From positions 1 to 18,144 of the forward strand of contig DROB01000077.1 of the NCBI GenBank assembly GCA_011321985.1: 18,144 bases of DNA, written 5' to 3'. The notes under the pieces are model-generated. The model did no database searches, had not been told where the DNA came from, and saw only the letters and a program-made list of their open reading frames with translations. How positions within the stretch are numbered: the stretch's first letter is position 1; the number at the start of each line of letters is the position of its first letter. Shown here piece by piece: positions 6,880-16,012 of the stretch. The DNA is from Gammaproteobacteria bacterium (lineage in GTDB: Bacteria > Pseudomonadota > Gammaproteobacteria > SZUA-229). A program made the translations under genes and the position numbers.

Positions 6880-7242
6880 ATTACACCCTTTTTTTCATTT
6901 TTCACGGTGCCGCCACAAGCCTTAATCTGAGCAATTAAAAGCATTAATTACAATGAGTTGTGATCATATTGAACAGTACGTGAGCACCTGATAGTCACTC
7001 CATTGCCCCGTCTTTAACATCCCCAACGCAGCATAATAAAATCCGAAGCACTTCCGCCTCCTCTCCGAGCAACTCCCTCCACTTAAATACCTCCTTTAAG
7101 AATTATTATTGCGTTTTGATACTACAATCTGAACTTATATCGTCTCTATCACGCTCCTTTTTAAAATCAGTGATTGCAAACGATCTTATTAAATGGCTCA
7201 ATACCGACCAAACCAGCCTGAAGGCTCTATAAACGGATTACT
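6880..7242. other. AT-rich spacer upstream of the first amidotransferase gene
   Basis: About 360 bp without a supported gene. It must hold the promoter of the plus-strand amidotransferase gene, but I see no sigma-54 site in the right orientation (no GG-N10-GC except one overlapping the start codon) and no clear -35/-10 pair. The leader just before the start (CGGATTACT) has only a weak ribosome binding site. Confidence 0.4.
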
Positions 7243-9147
7243 ATGTGCGGAATTACTGGTTTCTTTGGAAACCATCAACAATTTAACCCTTCACTTCTGA
7301 AAAAAATGAACCAGTCCATCTACCACCGGGGCCCCGATGGTGAGGGCTACCACATGGGAAGTGGTGTAGGCCTGGCGATGCGTCGATTAAGCATTATTGA
7401 CCTCGAAGGTGGAGATCAACCCATCTATAACGAAGATAAAAGTATCTGCGTCGTCTTCAATGGTGAAATCTATAATTATCAATCTATCAGAAAAACACTG
7501 ATCTCCCAGGGGCATCGGTTCCGTACCCATTCAGATACCGAAGTGATCGTCCATCTCTATGAACAGGTCGGCATTGATTTTGTTAACCAGCTACAGGGGA
7601 TGTTTGCTATCGCCCTGTGGGACAGCAACATCAACAAAGGTTATGTATTTCGTGATCGCCTCGGCATCAAACCCTTATACTGGTCTCAGGCGGGAAACTC
7701 TTTGCTGTTTGGCTCAGAACTCAAGACCATCCTCTGTACAGGGATCATCGAACCTCGACTGAACTACCAGGCACTGGATGCCTTTTTTGCATATACCTAT
7801 ATCCCCAATCCCTTAACCATCTACAGCGATATTCATAAACTTCGCCCTGGTCACTATATCGAATACTCCCAGGGAGACATCAATACACATCAGTATTGGG
7901 ACTTCAGCTTCACCGATGAGGTTCCACAAAAGACCGATACCTCGCATCTTGATACCACCGAGCGGCTGATCACCGATTGTGTAGAATCACATATGGTCAG
8001 TGATGTCCCGGTCGGCGCATTTCTTTCGGGTGGAGTCGATAGTAGCTTAATCGTCGCACTGATGGCAGAACACACCACCGAGCCCATCGAGACATTCACC
8101 ATGGCTTTCGACGGTTTATCCGTCCCTCTGCTGGACGAAAGACCGTATGCAAGAAAACTGGAGGGTCTTTATGACATCAACTTTAATGAGTACACAGTAA
8201 AACCCGAAGTGGAAGATATTATCGCGAAACTCACCGACATCTTCGATGAGCCATTTGCCGACGACTCCGTCATACCCAGTTACTATGTTTCCAGGCACAC
8301 CAGCCAGAAGGTCAAAGTTGCTATGTCGGGCCTGGGTGGCGACGAACTGTATGCCGGCTATTATCGTTATATCGGTTTTCAGCTGAGCGAAATCTACTCT
8401 AAAATCGTTCCACGGTTCATCCATAAAAATATCATCGACCGATTGATCCGGTTACTGCCTGAGCTTAAATCAGGCGGTGATAAAATTGATCATATCAAAC
8501 GCTTCAGCAAATACGCAGCAAAAGGACCAGCGTTGAGGTATGTCGGTTATGTCTCAAGCCTGGATCATGATGAACGAAGTGAATTACTGTATAACGCAGG
8601 AACTACAGAGAAGATTGATTTTAATAAAACAGATGCGCTCATCACCGACCATTTCGAGACGGCTGGCTCTGAAGATATCTTGTCAAAAGTGCTGTACACC
8701 GATATGAAAACATACCTGCCGGAAGATATCCTCGCACTGTCAGACAGGATGAGTATGCATTTTTCTTTAGAGCTACGAGTACCGTTTATCGACCACCGAC
8801 TGGTCGAGGAGTCGACCCACATCCCTTCACGACTCAAACTCCATAAGAACTGCGCAAAGATTATTTTAAAAGATATCGCACGAAAATTTATTCCAGGAGA
8901 GATCATCGACCACAAAAAACAGGGCTTCGAAGCACCCATGGGGGCCTGGTTGAAAAATGAGTTAAAAGCCTATTCCGAAAAAATGCTGCTCACCGATAAC
9001 GAGAAGTTCAACCAACTCTTCAGGAACAGGGGCATTAAAACACTATTGGAGCAACACCAGAGTGGGCAGAAAAAAAATAATAAAATCCTCTACTCACTCA
9101 TCACGTTTAAGAGCTGGCTGGATAAAAATCCTGATATCAAATTGTAG
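7243..9147 (+). CDS. asnB: AsnB-like class II glutamine amidotransferase (exosortase-associated amidotransferase type)
   Basis: A 634-residue asparagine-synthetase-like enzyme that would hydrolyse glutamine and pass ammonia to a carboxylate activated as an acyl-adenylate. Residues 1-190 are the class II glutaminase: nucleophile Cys2 in MCGITGF, MRRLSIIDL, FNGEIYNY at 72-79 and SDTE at 97-100. Residues about 235-620 are the synthetase domain: PP-loop SGGVDSS at 262-268, SGLGGDELYAGY from 362, LPEDILALSDRMSM and the lysine-bearing KKQGFEAPMGAWL. All catalytic motifs look intact. Length and motifs fit amidotransferases of exosortase/exopolysaccharide loci (TIGR03108-like) better than housekeeping AsnB (about 554). 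It converges with the glycosyltransferase gene, 132 bp apart. The acceptor is unknown and may be a sugar acid rather than aspartate. Confidence 0.85.
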   Translation: MCGITGFFGNHQQFNPSLLKKMNQSIYHRGPDGEGYHMGSGVGLAMRRLSIIDLEGGDQPIYNEDKSICVVFNGEIYNYQSIRKTLISQGHRFRTHSDTEVIVHLYEQVGIDFVNQLQGMFAIALWDSNINKGYVFRDRLGIKPLYWSQAGNSLLFGSELKTILCTGIIEPRLNYQALDAFFAYTYIPNPLTIYSDIHKLRPGHYIEYSQGDINTHQYWDFSFTDEVPQKTDTSHLDTTERLITDCVESHMVSDVPVGAFLSGGVDSSLIVALMAEHTTEPIETFTMAFDGLSVPLLDERPYARKLEGLYDINFNEYTVKPEVEDIIAKLTDIFDEPFADDSVIPSYYVSRHTSQKVKVAMSGLGGDELYAGYYRYIGFQLSEIYSKIVPRFIHKNIIDRLIRLLPELKSGGDKIDHIKRFSKYAAKGPALRYVGYVSSLDHDERSELLYNAGTTEKIDFNKTDALITDHFETAGSEDILSKVLYTDMKTYLPEDILALSDRMSMHFSLELRVPFIDHRLVEESTHIPSRLKLHKNCAKIILKDIARKFIPGEIIDHKKQGFEAPMGAWLKNELKAYSEKMLLTDNEKFNQLFRNRGIKTLLEQHQSGQKKNNKILYSLITFKSWLDKNPDIKL

Positions 9148-9279
9148 CCTCTAAAACCAGAACTGGAGTGCGTACATTTTTTAGTCATCGGCATAAATCC
9201 TGCCCTATCCATGAAAGTAAAGATCGTTTATCTTTAAACCACTACTGCCAGTAGATAAAAGTACCCTAAGTGACAACGA

Positions 9280-10227
9280 CTACCTCGATCTTTTTCTGAC
9301 GCTACGCGTAAAGAGGGCAGAAAAGAGGGAGAGGCTGCGAGCCAGAAAATAAAAATAAAAAGTATAAGTATTGAATAGCACATAGGTAAAACCGTGCCTG
9401 GAAAATTTTATCGATGAGGACAAAAAACACAGGCCGATAATAGAACCAGATACTAACGTTATAACAGTAACCTGCTCTCGGCTGGTAACGATCAATACTA
9501 GCAAAAGGAGGTGCAGCGCAATAAACATCAGGGTTAACATCGCCACTTTCGAGGAAAGCACAGTAGAAAGACCAGTCCAGTCACCCCGTCCATGCCAGAT
9601 CTCACTCTTGATGAAATTCATCAGGGTTTTTGGTGCGCCATGATGAGTGATGACCAGTTCCGGGAAGCTGATTATTCTGGCTCCTGCTCTGGTCGCATCC
9701 ACACAGAAATTAAACTCTTCTGATGTTTCCATATGCTCAGGAAACCCGTTAACCTGCTCGAACAGGGCCCTGGATGTAATAAGATGGCAGGACCCTATAT
9801 GTGTCGGTGATTCCTCTTCAGATTTAGGCTCAAACCAACGCTTCATCAGCAGGCCCGATTGCTCGGGAATTTTGGGATGTGAACCGCATATCCGAAAAGG
9901 CTCTCCATCAAAATTCTTGATCACCCTTGAAATATGCCGGGACCATTCGGCCGTCAGGGTGATATCTGCATCGATAAAGACCAACACTCGTCCACTCGAA
10001 TTTTTTACACCTGCATTCCTCAGTGCAGCGATGGTCTTGAGAGCTGAGCCATCGATGACCGTTGCTCCTGCAGAAACCGCCAGTGCCGAGGTCCTGTCAG
10101 AAGAACCATGGTCGACAACAATAATTTCATAGTCAAATTGATCCGGCATCCATTTGTTTATGGACCGTATGGTATCAGAGATAAACTGCTCTTCATTGTA
10201 GGCCGGGATGACGACTGAGATATCCAT
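9280..10227 (-). CDS. Family 2 glycosyltransferase with C-terminal membrane helices
   Basis: A 315-residue inner-membrane GT-A enzyme. It opens with the GT2 signature MDISVVIPAYNEEQFI; the nucleotide-sugar site follows at VVDHGSSDRT (37-46), and the metal-binding DxD is DAD at 86-88 (VFIDADITL). The likely catalytic acid region is TSEEFNF at 169-173. Residues about 228-248, 253-272 and 280-305 are predicted transmembrane segments, and the tail RSVRKRSR is basic (cytoplasmic). It probably transfers a sugar to a lipid-linked acceptor at the cytoplasmic face. The start codon overlaps the stop of the upstream oxidoreductase gene as TAATG, so translation is coupled. It is the last gene of the minus-strand run. 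The sugar cannot be predicted. Confidence 0.85.
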   Translation of the reverse strand: MDISVVIPAYNEEQFISDTIRSINKWMPDQFDYEIIVVDHGSSDRTSALAVSAGATVIDGSALKTIAALRNAGVKNSSGRVLVFIDADITLTAEWSRHISRVIKNFDGEPFRICGSHPKIPEQSGLLMKRWFEPKSEEESPTHIGSCHLITSRALFEQVNGFPEHMETSEEFNFCVDATRAGARIISFPELVITHHGAPKTLMNFIKSEIWHGRGDWTGLSTVLSSKVAMLTLMFIALHLLLLVLIVTSREQVTVITLVSGSIIGLCFLSSSIKFSRHGFTYVLFNTYTFYFYFLARSLSLFSALFTRSVRKRSR

Positions 10228-11618
10228 TATGGTCTGCTCACTCTCTCTGCCAGACGGAGTGCGAGCTGCCCGATAGTCAATCCGGTATTGGCATAAGAGT
10301 TTTCCTGTATGACCGAACCGTCACAGACATAGACATTATCACAGGCCCTCAACTTGAGGTCCTTGTCCAGCAGCTCATCGGCAGTACCACCCAGAGAGAT
10401 AGTTCCCGAATGATGTGCACCTGACCATAACCACTGCTCAGTAATCGGCAACTGGATATTTACTTCATCAGACACGCTCATCATCGACACACTCACCTGT
10501 TCCAACATATCATTATATACTTTCATTTCTTCTTCAGTGATCGACCAGTCGATATTTAAAACCTCACCGTCATAGGAAACCTGACCGCTCCCTCGTTTTT
10601 GTTCGAAATAAAAGAGTACATTAAAGATTCGGCTTCTGATAGTCACACCAAAAAGATGGGAGAATATCTCTGCAATAATATCAGGATGAAAGATCTTGAA
10701 TGAAAAGGCATTTTTTATCCTTTCGAATCCGCTGCTCGCTCCCAGCAATGATTTGTATTTGTAAATTGAAAGCCTGTTGGTCATGGTGAGTGCTGGTCTG
10801 AAAAAGGCGAAACATGTATATCGCCCGCACTGACTCTTGTACCTGGCAGCGGTACAATACTCATAGTCACCCTTGTCATGCATCGCAAATTTATGCATAG
10901 TTCTGGCAAGATGTTTTTTTATCTTCACCTTACCCACAAATCCCAGCGGATGATCAATCAGGCCACGACCTACATCCTTGCTTGACACACCCAGCACTGA
11001 CAGGACCTTTCCTATTAACCGGGGCGTTCCAAAAGTGCCTGCAGAAATAATAACAGCATCAGCATTGATCCTATGCTGTTCATACCCTGAACGAAAAGTA
11101 ACGGCTGCTATAGACTTCCCTTCGCTTTCAAATTCAATATTTTCTACTGAATAATACGAATCTACTGCCGCATCGACTTCTAGCCGTTGAAATTTTTTTG
11201 GATAGAGCAAGCAATCGATGCCCTCTTTAAACACGCCCAACTTCTCAGACTCGCGACTCATATCAGAAACCACATTTTCATACTCGGACGTATATGACTG
11301 GTTCGGAAAAAAAAGCCTGGAAGCGGCCTTATCTGCATATGGCTTTACCTCGTCTAGCAATTCACTGAAATATTCGGAACTGACATCTTTCGTATTTATC
11401 GGTATCAATCCATTGTGCCAGAGATTTGTTGTCCCGCCACCACCAAAGCAAAAAGTTTTAACTTCGGCCAGTTTCTTTTTTATGAAATTGATTCTTGGAT
11501 AACTGACTTTATCTTTATCGCCCAGTTCCAGTAAAACGACATTCGCTTCTTTGACAGATTCATTACATACCAGGGACCCTGCCAGGCCAGCTCCAATTAC
11601 AACTACAGTTTTTTTCAA
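10227..11618 (-). CDS. GMC-type FAD-dependent oxidoreductase
   Basis: A 463-residue flavoprotein. The N-terminal Rossmann fold has VVVIGAGLAGSL (GxGxxG at 9-14). Residues 59-70 GGGGTTNLWHNG correspond to the GMC FAD-pyrophosphate loop. NADAVIISAGTFGTPRLI is the second FAD motif. The C-terminal GMC_oxred_C region has SGAHHSGTISLGG (His402/403) and ENSYANTGLTIG (Asn444), the expected catalytic His/Asn pair, ending in the FAD-binding helix. It would oxidise an alcohol, possibly a sugar hydroxyl, to a carbonyl. The start codon is TTG with GGAG 7 nt upstream; an in-frame TAA immediately precedes it, so no ATG alternative exists upstream. It sits 104 bp after the ATP-grasp/phosphatase gene and overlaps the glycosyltransferase gene. 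Substrate unknown. Confidence 0.82.
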   Translation of the reverse strand: MKKTVVVIGAGLAGSLVCNESVKEANVVLLELGDKDKVSYPRINFIKKKLAEVKTFCFGGGGTTNLWHNGLIPINTKDVSSEYFSELLDEVKPYADKAASRLFFPNQSYTSEYENVVSDMSRESEKLGVFKEGIDCLLYPKKFQRLEVDAAVDSYYSVENIEFESEGKSIAAVTFRSGYEQHRINADAVIISAGTFGTPRLIGKVLSVLGVSSKDVGRGLIDHPLGFVGKVKIKKHLARTMHKFAMHDKGDYEYCTAARYKSQCGRYTCFAFFRPALTMTNRLSIYKYKSLLGASSGFERIKNAFSFKIFHPDIIAEIFSHLFGVTIRSRIFNVLFYFEQKRGSGQVSYDGEVLNIDWSITEEEMKVYNDMLEQVSVSMMSVSDEVNIQLPITEQWLWSGAHHSGTISLGGTADELLDKDLKLRACDNVYVCDGSVIQENSYANTGLTIGQLALRLAERVSRP

Positions 11619-11722
11619 TTAACTACTCCATCCACTAATCATAATAGAAGCGCCACTACTGAAAGAACCTGTCACTGCTTCTCTAGCCAGCCCGATCGAC
11701 CCTGGTTGCAAACCCTCGCGGC

Positions 11723-13468
11723 TCATTCCTGTCTGGCACCTAATCTATGTATTAAAATACCGATGAGATGATCGATCTTTTTATAAACCGATGAGAACTC
11801 AGACACATCTTTCCGATATGGATCTGATATCTCATTGTCTCCCCCTCCCAGGTTACCCAACAGAAAACATTTATGGAACGTATCGGGCCACGTCTCCAGG
11901 ATATAGAGTATATTTTTTTTATCCATGCAAAAGATTAACTGACTACTCTCGATCAGTTGTTCATCTATTAACTGTGATTGGTTTAATTCAAGATCAACGT
12001 CATATTCTCTTGCGGCTTCTATAGCCTCTGCAGGTGAGGGTCTTCCAGATCTGCCGCCATAACCAGCACTTACAGCCGCATTTTTACCGGATGTTTTACG
12101 CATCCAGCTATGATAGGCAAATGGACTTCTGCATATGTTTCCAAAACAGACGAACATCACCTTCCCTTTGGATAAAAACTTACGGTAGAACCAGAGCCTC
12201 ACGTTCAGGAGCCTGCCAAAAAATGGATTACATAAAAGTGTAACCATCACTTTCAACTTTATCTTTTTAAAAATCCTGGATGCCAGATTGATAATTAACC
12301 GGTATACGACAACGATGCCTGGTACAGGATCACCCATATTTAACTCATCAAATCGCTCATGTAACAATAACACCTGTTTTATTTCTGAGAGCACCTTAGA
12401 CAATGGCAGGTGATGTGAATATTTATCACCACCAGATTTTAAATTTTCGATTAGCCAGAATATATCTTTCTCAATATTCCGACAATAAATACCACTTTTG
12501 TATGCCTGGGTATTAACTGAGTTTGGACCCTCAACATACATCTGATGTAGCATATATGGGAAATTTGCTTTACTTGCTATAGCCAATGGTAGCGACCCCC
12601 AGAAACGGCCATTCACTTCCATCAGCCAGTAGCGCCGCGTATCAGCATCATAACGATACTCAATCATGGCTACACCAGTCCAGCTTAATTTCTTGATCAA
12701 CGACTTCGAGGCTTGCATGATATCGTTATCCAGAGGAACGCTGACACGGTAGCTACTGGCACCGCCTTTTTCTGGTTCATGGACTCTTAGCCACTGAAAA
12801 CAATATAACGATTCGCCTCTGTGCGCTAACACACCTACCCCCATGCCAACACCGGGACAGTATTCCTGAATCGATACTCCGGTAAATTTGAGCAGGTTTC
12901 CTGCAGCAGCGAGCATTTCATCCTTATTGTACGCGTATTCATGTTTCAACCAGACCATGCCTTCATCGGTATCCACCTTCGAACTCAGCGGTTTAACTAC
13001 TACAGGATAACTCAGCACCTGATCAACGATTTCACTTGCATCCTGACGTTGCTTAAGGACAAAACCTTCAGGTACAGGAATGCCGATTTCCTGTGCTATA
13101 TCGAATGTTCGTTCTTTATAATAAATATTCTCCCATGAATCTGCATCAGGGAGCGCTATCCTGGCGATATCTAACAACCATCGGTTATTATGAATAGCAT
13201 GGCAGGTATAATCATCCGGAGGAATAACCAGGTCATAGTGGGTCTCTTTTAAGTGTGATGCCAAGGCTTCGACCCAGTTTGCGACATCCATCTTATCGGG
13301 CAATGTGACCGTAGACATCAAATAGCGACTTCGGACAAATGGGGAATTCTGGTTATCTTCAACGCTGGCAACTACATTGACACCGGCCAAACCTAAACCA
13401 CGGATCACTGCGTAATCCCTGGTAGTACAACTTCCCAGAACAAGAACTTTTGTACCTTTTTGTCTCAT
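11723..13468 (-). CDS. ATP-grasp ligase fused to low-molecular-weight protein tyrosine phosphatase
   Basis: A 581-residue two-domain protein. Residues 7-110 are a pre-ATP-grasp Rossmann-like domain (KVLVLGSCTTRDYAVIRGLG). Residues about 115-320 are the ATP-grasp fold: PVVVKPLSSKV at 155-165, IQEYCPGVGMGVGVLA at 200-215, and the metal-binding LMEVNGRFWGSL at 282-292 (Glu284, Asn286). Residues about 383-432 are a basic/hydrophobic linker that may associate with the membrane. Residues 436-581 are an LMW-PTPase with P-loop CFGNICRS (Cys441, Arg447) and the general acid Asp549 in DPYRKD. Both halves look catalytically complete. The start has GAGG about 8 nt upstream. LMW-PTPs in capsule loci dephosphorylate Wzc-type kinases; the ATP-grasp half probably joins a carboxylate to an amine. 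A fusion of the two is unusual; partner and substrate are unknown. Confidence 0.85.
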   Translation of the reverse strand: MRQKGTKVLVLGSCTTRDYAVIRGLGLAGVNVVASVEDNQNSPFVRSRYLMSTVTLPDKMDVANWVEALASHLKETHYDLVIPPDDYTCHAIHNNRWLLDIARIALPDADSWENIYYKERTFDIAQEIGIPVPEGFVLKQRQDASEIVDQVLSYPVVVKPLSSKVDTDEGMVWLKHEYAYNKDEMLAAAGNLLKFTGVSIQEYCPGVGMGVGVLAHRGESLYCFQWLRVHEPEKGGASSYRVSVPLDNDIMQASKSLIKKLSWTGVAMIEYRYDADTRRYWLMEVNGRFWGSLPLAIASKANFPYMLHQMYVEGPNSVNTQAYKSGIYCRNIEKDIFWLIENLKSGGDKYSHHLPLSKVLSEIKQVLLLHERFDELNMGDPVPGIVVVYRLIINLASRIFKKIKLKVMVTLLCNPFFGRLLNVRLWFYRKFLSKGKVMFVCFGNICRSPFAYHSWMRKTSGKNAAVSAGYGGRSGRPSPAEAIEAAREYDVDLELNQSQLIDEQLIESSQLIFCMDKKNILYILETWPDTFHKCFLLGNLGGGDNEISDPYRKDVSEFSSVYKKIDHLIGILIHRLGARQE

Positions 13469-13673
13469 ACTATTGCCTCAAACATTTGCGTACACAGCCA
13501 CCGGTAAATCTACAGGGCACCGGTTATCTGTAGCCATGGAATACTGCGTTAACGATAAACGAGCTGCGATGATAGCTGCCTGCATTAAAGAAGGCCTATG
13601 ATCTATGTGATGACAGGATACTTTATGTATCAGGACAGGGACTGGCTTTTTCAAAACTGACAGAAGTGATTCA
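13469..13673 (-). other. 205-bp gap inside the minus-strand gene run
   Basis: This spacer separates the acyltransferase gene from the ATP-grasp/phosphatase gene. It holds a short direct repeat (ACCGGTAAATCTACAG and ACCGGTTATCTGTAG, about 13531-13535 being inside the second copy's neighbourhood) in which CTACAG and CTGTAG can also pair, and a small hairpin GATAC-TTTAT-GTATC near 13616-13630. No U-tract and no sigma-54 site were found. An internal promoter is possible but not identified. Confidence 0.3.
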
Positions 13674-14783
13674 TCACGTTAGATATCTGTAGATATCGTA
13701 AACTTTATAAATAAACCGTAAAATCGGCGATCTGATCACTTCCAGTGTATATAAGCGGTAGCTTTCTCCATTAAACCTCTTTTTATAAAATGAATTCTTG
13801 CCATAACCCGCCAGAAAATCAAAATAATTTATACCTTGTGTATCGAACGCTTCTTCTATCGCATACCCCAGCTGTATGTTTCCCATCGATACCTTTTTAT
13901 CTTCGAGCTCGGCAAAACCCAGCTGTATGTTATAACGAACACCTTTGTAATCGATGTTATATATTATAGAAACATTTTTACCATCCAGTAATATTTCACT
14001 GAATTTTACGATAATTACCGGTGTTTCTATGGATACGAGGTTTTTGAGAAAAAGTATTGCCTGCTCATCAAAACAGGGTCTCCCCCATCTTTTGAGGTGG
14101 AATTCATTAAGAATGTTTACGGAATTTTCCTTACTTGATCCTCTTTCACTAACAACCGATACCTCTCCTGATTTCTCCAGCCTTTTCCTTCTATTAAAGC
14201 AAGACAGGCGTATATTTTTGCCCAATTTTTTCTTATAAAGTTCAAATGACCCGGAAGTATCGACGGCCACACCCACATCCTTTAATGTCGCCCGGACGTA
14301 TAAATCCTTCATGAGGGCCTTATTTGTCAGATGTGCAAAAAGGATAGAATTTGTTCTAATGTCCGGGAATAACGCCTTGGACCAGCCACCGTCTGCAAAT
14401 ATGTGAGATAGTAATAATCCGACGATTTCTGGACTGTTCGAATCATAGATAAAATCAAGATATTCACTCCTGACCGTCTCTCTCATCGTGGCACTGCTGC
14501 CGATGAGCTGGATTTTATTATACTTAAACAATCCTTTTGTTACTGAATATTTATATCTATACAAAGGAGCCAATCCGACCAGCTCACCCGATTTATTTCT
14601 GACCAGGATTAAATATAATTCGCCATCCAGCTCTTTCGCCCATGTGTGCCACCAGGCGTATTGCCACTCCCACGTGTTGAACAATGTCGCATTATCGTAT
14701 CTATCGAGCAAATGAGTCCATTCATCTTTCATCGATGAAAATTGCCCCTCCGTCGATCGTTCAACAATATAGTTATCTAACAT
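13674..14783 (-). CDS. FemAB/CelD-like GNAT-superfamily acyltransferase
   Basis: A 369-residue cytoplasmic protein of the CelD/BcsL (GNAT_6, FemAB-related) type. Hallmarks are FNTWEWQYAWWHTW at 35-48, LVGLAPLY at 68-75, the basic helix FNRRKRLEKSGEVSV at 196-210 (family: RR.RRLE..G), FHLKRWG at 228-234, and the C-terminal acyl-CoA/aminoacyl region YFDFLAGYGKNSFYKKRF at 320-337. Related proteins in exosortase/exopolysaccharide loci are thought to add acyl or aminoacyl groups to a sugar or peptide amine; the donor here is unknown. The start overlaps the end of the upstream ATP-grasp gene by 7 nt (ATGTTAG), which couples their translation and argues that the two act in consecutive steps. Confidence 0.82.
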   Translation of the reverse strand: MLDNYIVERSTEGQFSSMKDEWTHLLDRYDNATLFNTWEWQYAWWHTWAKELDGELYLILVRNKSGELVGLAPLYRYKYSVTKGLFKYNKIQLIGSSATMRETVRSEYLDFIYDSNSPEIVGLLLSHIFADGGWSKALFPDIRTNSILFAHLTNKALMKDLYVRATLKDVGVAVDTSGSFELYKKKLGKNIRLSCFNRRKRLEKSGEVSVVSERGSSKENSVNILNEFHLKRWGRPCFDEQAILFLKNLVSIETPVIIVKFSEILLDGKNVSIIYNIDYKGVRYNIQLGFAELEDKKVSMGNIQLGYAIEEAFDTQGINYFDFLAGYGKNSFYKKRFNGESYRLYTLEVIRSPILRFIYKVYDIYRYLT

Positions 14784-16012
14784 TTCTCAGATTTTATTAT
14801 GTACTGTAACTTCTTAAATATATTCTTTATCTTGCTCTCAACAAATCCAAGAATAAGACGAGCGAACGTAGCGAGATCGGTCAATGTCAAATTCGCAAAT
14901 TTTATCCTGCGTTTAAAAGGAGAATAAGATTCATTTGATGACGGCCTTCCTGATCTCGATGCAAACAGTGAGCGGAGACTATTTATCTCATCTATCCACA
15001 TGCTGCTCGAACAAGCTGCATTAGCCACATATGAATATCGCATGCAGTTCAGGACATAATACAGTGACAAATTTATATTTGAAGCTGTCGATATGTAAGA
15101 CTGATAATCATTTCTCCCTACCGTCGGCTCGATGGCATAATAACGATTGGTCTCGCTATGCTTTTTAAATTCGATAGAACCCAGCCCTTTCAACCCGGAC
15201 CGTAACATCACATCTTCACCAAGGGAAGACAACTCATCATCCTCGATCGAAACACATGTTGCGGTTGAACCTGACAGCACAGGCCACTGCAAAAGCTTAC
15301 GACCTGCCATACTGATACATTCGCTCTTTTCATCTATGTGCAAGAGTACGAAATAAACGTCTTCATCACCACCCGGGACCCACTCTTGAACAATATAACT
15401 ATCACTCAAACTGAAAATATCAGACGGGACTTTATTTATATCAGTTTCATTTTCAACAAATATTAATTTGTCATTAGGGAATCTGTTATCCCACTTATCA
15501 GTCCTGACCAATGGTTTTATGATAGCCGGGTAGTCTAGATTTTTAAATGCACTTTCTAGCCCGGCACTATCATTTGCTATCCGGGATTCAGGAACCAGGA
15601 TATCATTAGCGATAGCCCAGGAATGAAACAATGTCTTATCCATAAGATCATCTATAACGGAAGGATCAGGGATTAAAAACGTATAATACTGAGCCAGCTC
15701 ATCTCTGTTCTTCGATACATATTCAACCGCACTATCCTGCGACAGTAGCAGGACAGGCCGTATGCCCCTGGCATTGTTTTCCTCCTGGATCTTTATTGAA
15801 GCCGCCACCAGACATTCGACATCAAAGTCGCCACAGAACACCTGTTCCCATAATCGTGATTTACTGTATAACGAATCTCCGGAGGCTGCATGCCCATATA
15901 CCAGGAAACCGGCATTCTGCAGCGCACGCGCAGCATCATAACCCGTCAGAGTATCGGCTCCATTTATGAGAACCTGCCCTTCATACAACTTGTTATAACA
16001 CTGAAATATCAT
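14777..16012 (-). CDS. ATP-grasp carboxylate-amine ligase (COG3919-like)
   Basis: A 411-residue protein. Residues 12-115 are a pre-ATP-grasp domain (GQVLINGADTLTGYDAARAL). The ATP-grasp fold follows, with YPAIIKPLVRTDKWD at 161-175, VQEWVPGGDEDVYFV at 208-222, AGRKLLQWP at 236-244, GLGSIEFKK at 276-284, and AIEPTVGRNDYQS at 293-305 in place of the more usual EINPRFWG metal site. This form occurs in carboxylate-amine ligases of exopolysaccharide loci. The last 60 residues are basic and amphipathic, possibly peripheral to the membrane. The start is uncertain: no Shine-Dalgarno lies before this ATG, and the Rossmann-like fold begins near residue 12, so a TTG at codon 9 is an alternative. It overlaps the acyltransferase gene. 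Substrates unknown; predicted to form an amide through an acyl-phosphate. Confidence 0.8.
   Translation of the reverse strand: MIFQCYNKLYEGQVLINGADTLTGYDAARALQNAGFLVYGHAASGDSLYSKSRLWEQVFCGDFDVECLVAASIKIQEENNARGIRPVLLLSQDSAVEYVSKNRDELAQYYTFLIPDPSVIDDLMDKTLFHSWAIANDILVPESRIANDSAGLESAFKNLDYPAIIKPLVRTDKWDNRFPNDKLIFVENETDINKVPSDIFSLSDSYIVQEWVPGGDEDVYFVLLHIDEKSECISMAGRKLLQWPVLSGSTATCVSIEDDELSSLGEDVMLRSGLKGLGSIEFKKHSETNRYYAIEPTVGRNDYQSYISTASNINLSLYYVLNCMRYSYVANAACSSSMWIDEINSLRSLFASRSGRPSSNESYSPFKRRIKFANLTLTDLATFARLILGFVESKIKNIFKKLQYIIKSEKC

Noticed and set aside
7231..7246. GG-N10-GC spacing on the plus strand near the first amidotransferase gene
   Set aside because: It overlaps the start codon, so it cannot be a promoter for this gene and lacks the rest of the sigma-54 consensus.
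9218..9236. TAAAGAT-CGTTT-ATCTTTA hairpin between the convergent amidotransferase and glycosyltransferase genes
   Set aside because: The 7-bp stem is almost all A/T and no U-tract follows on either strand, so it is too weak to call as a terminator.
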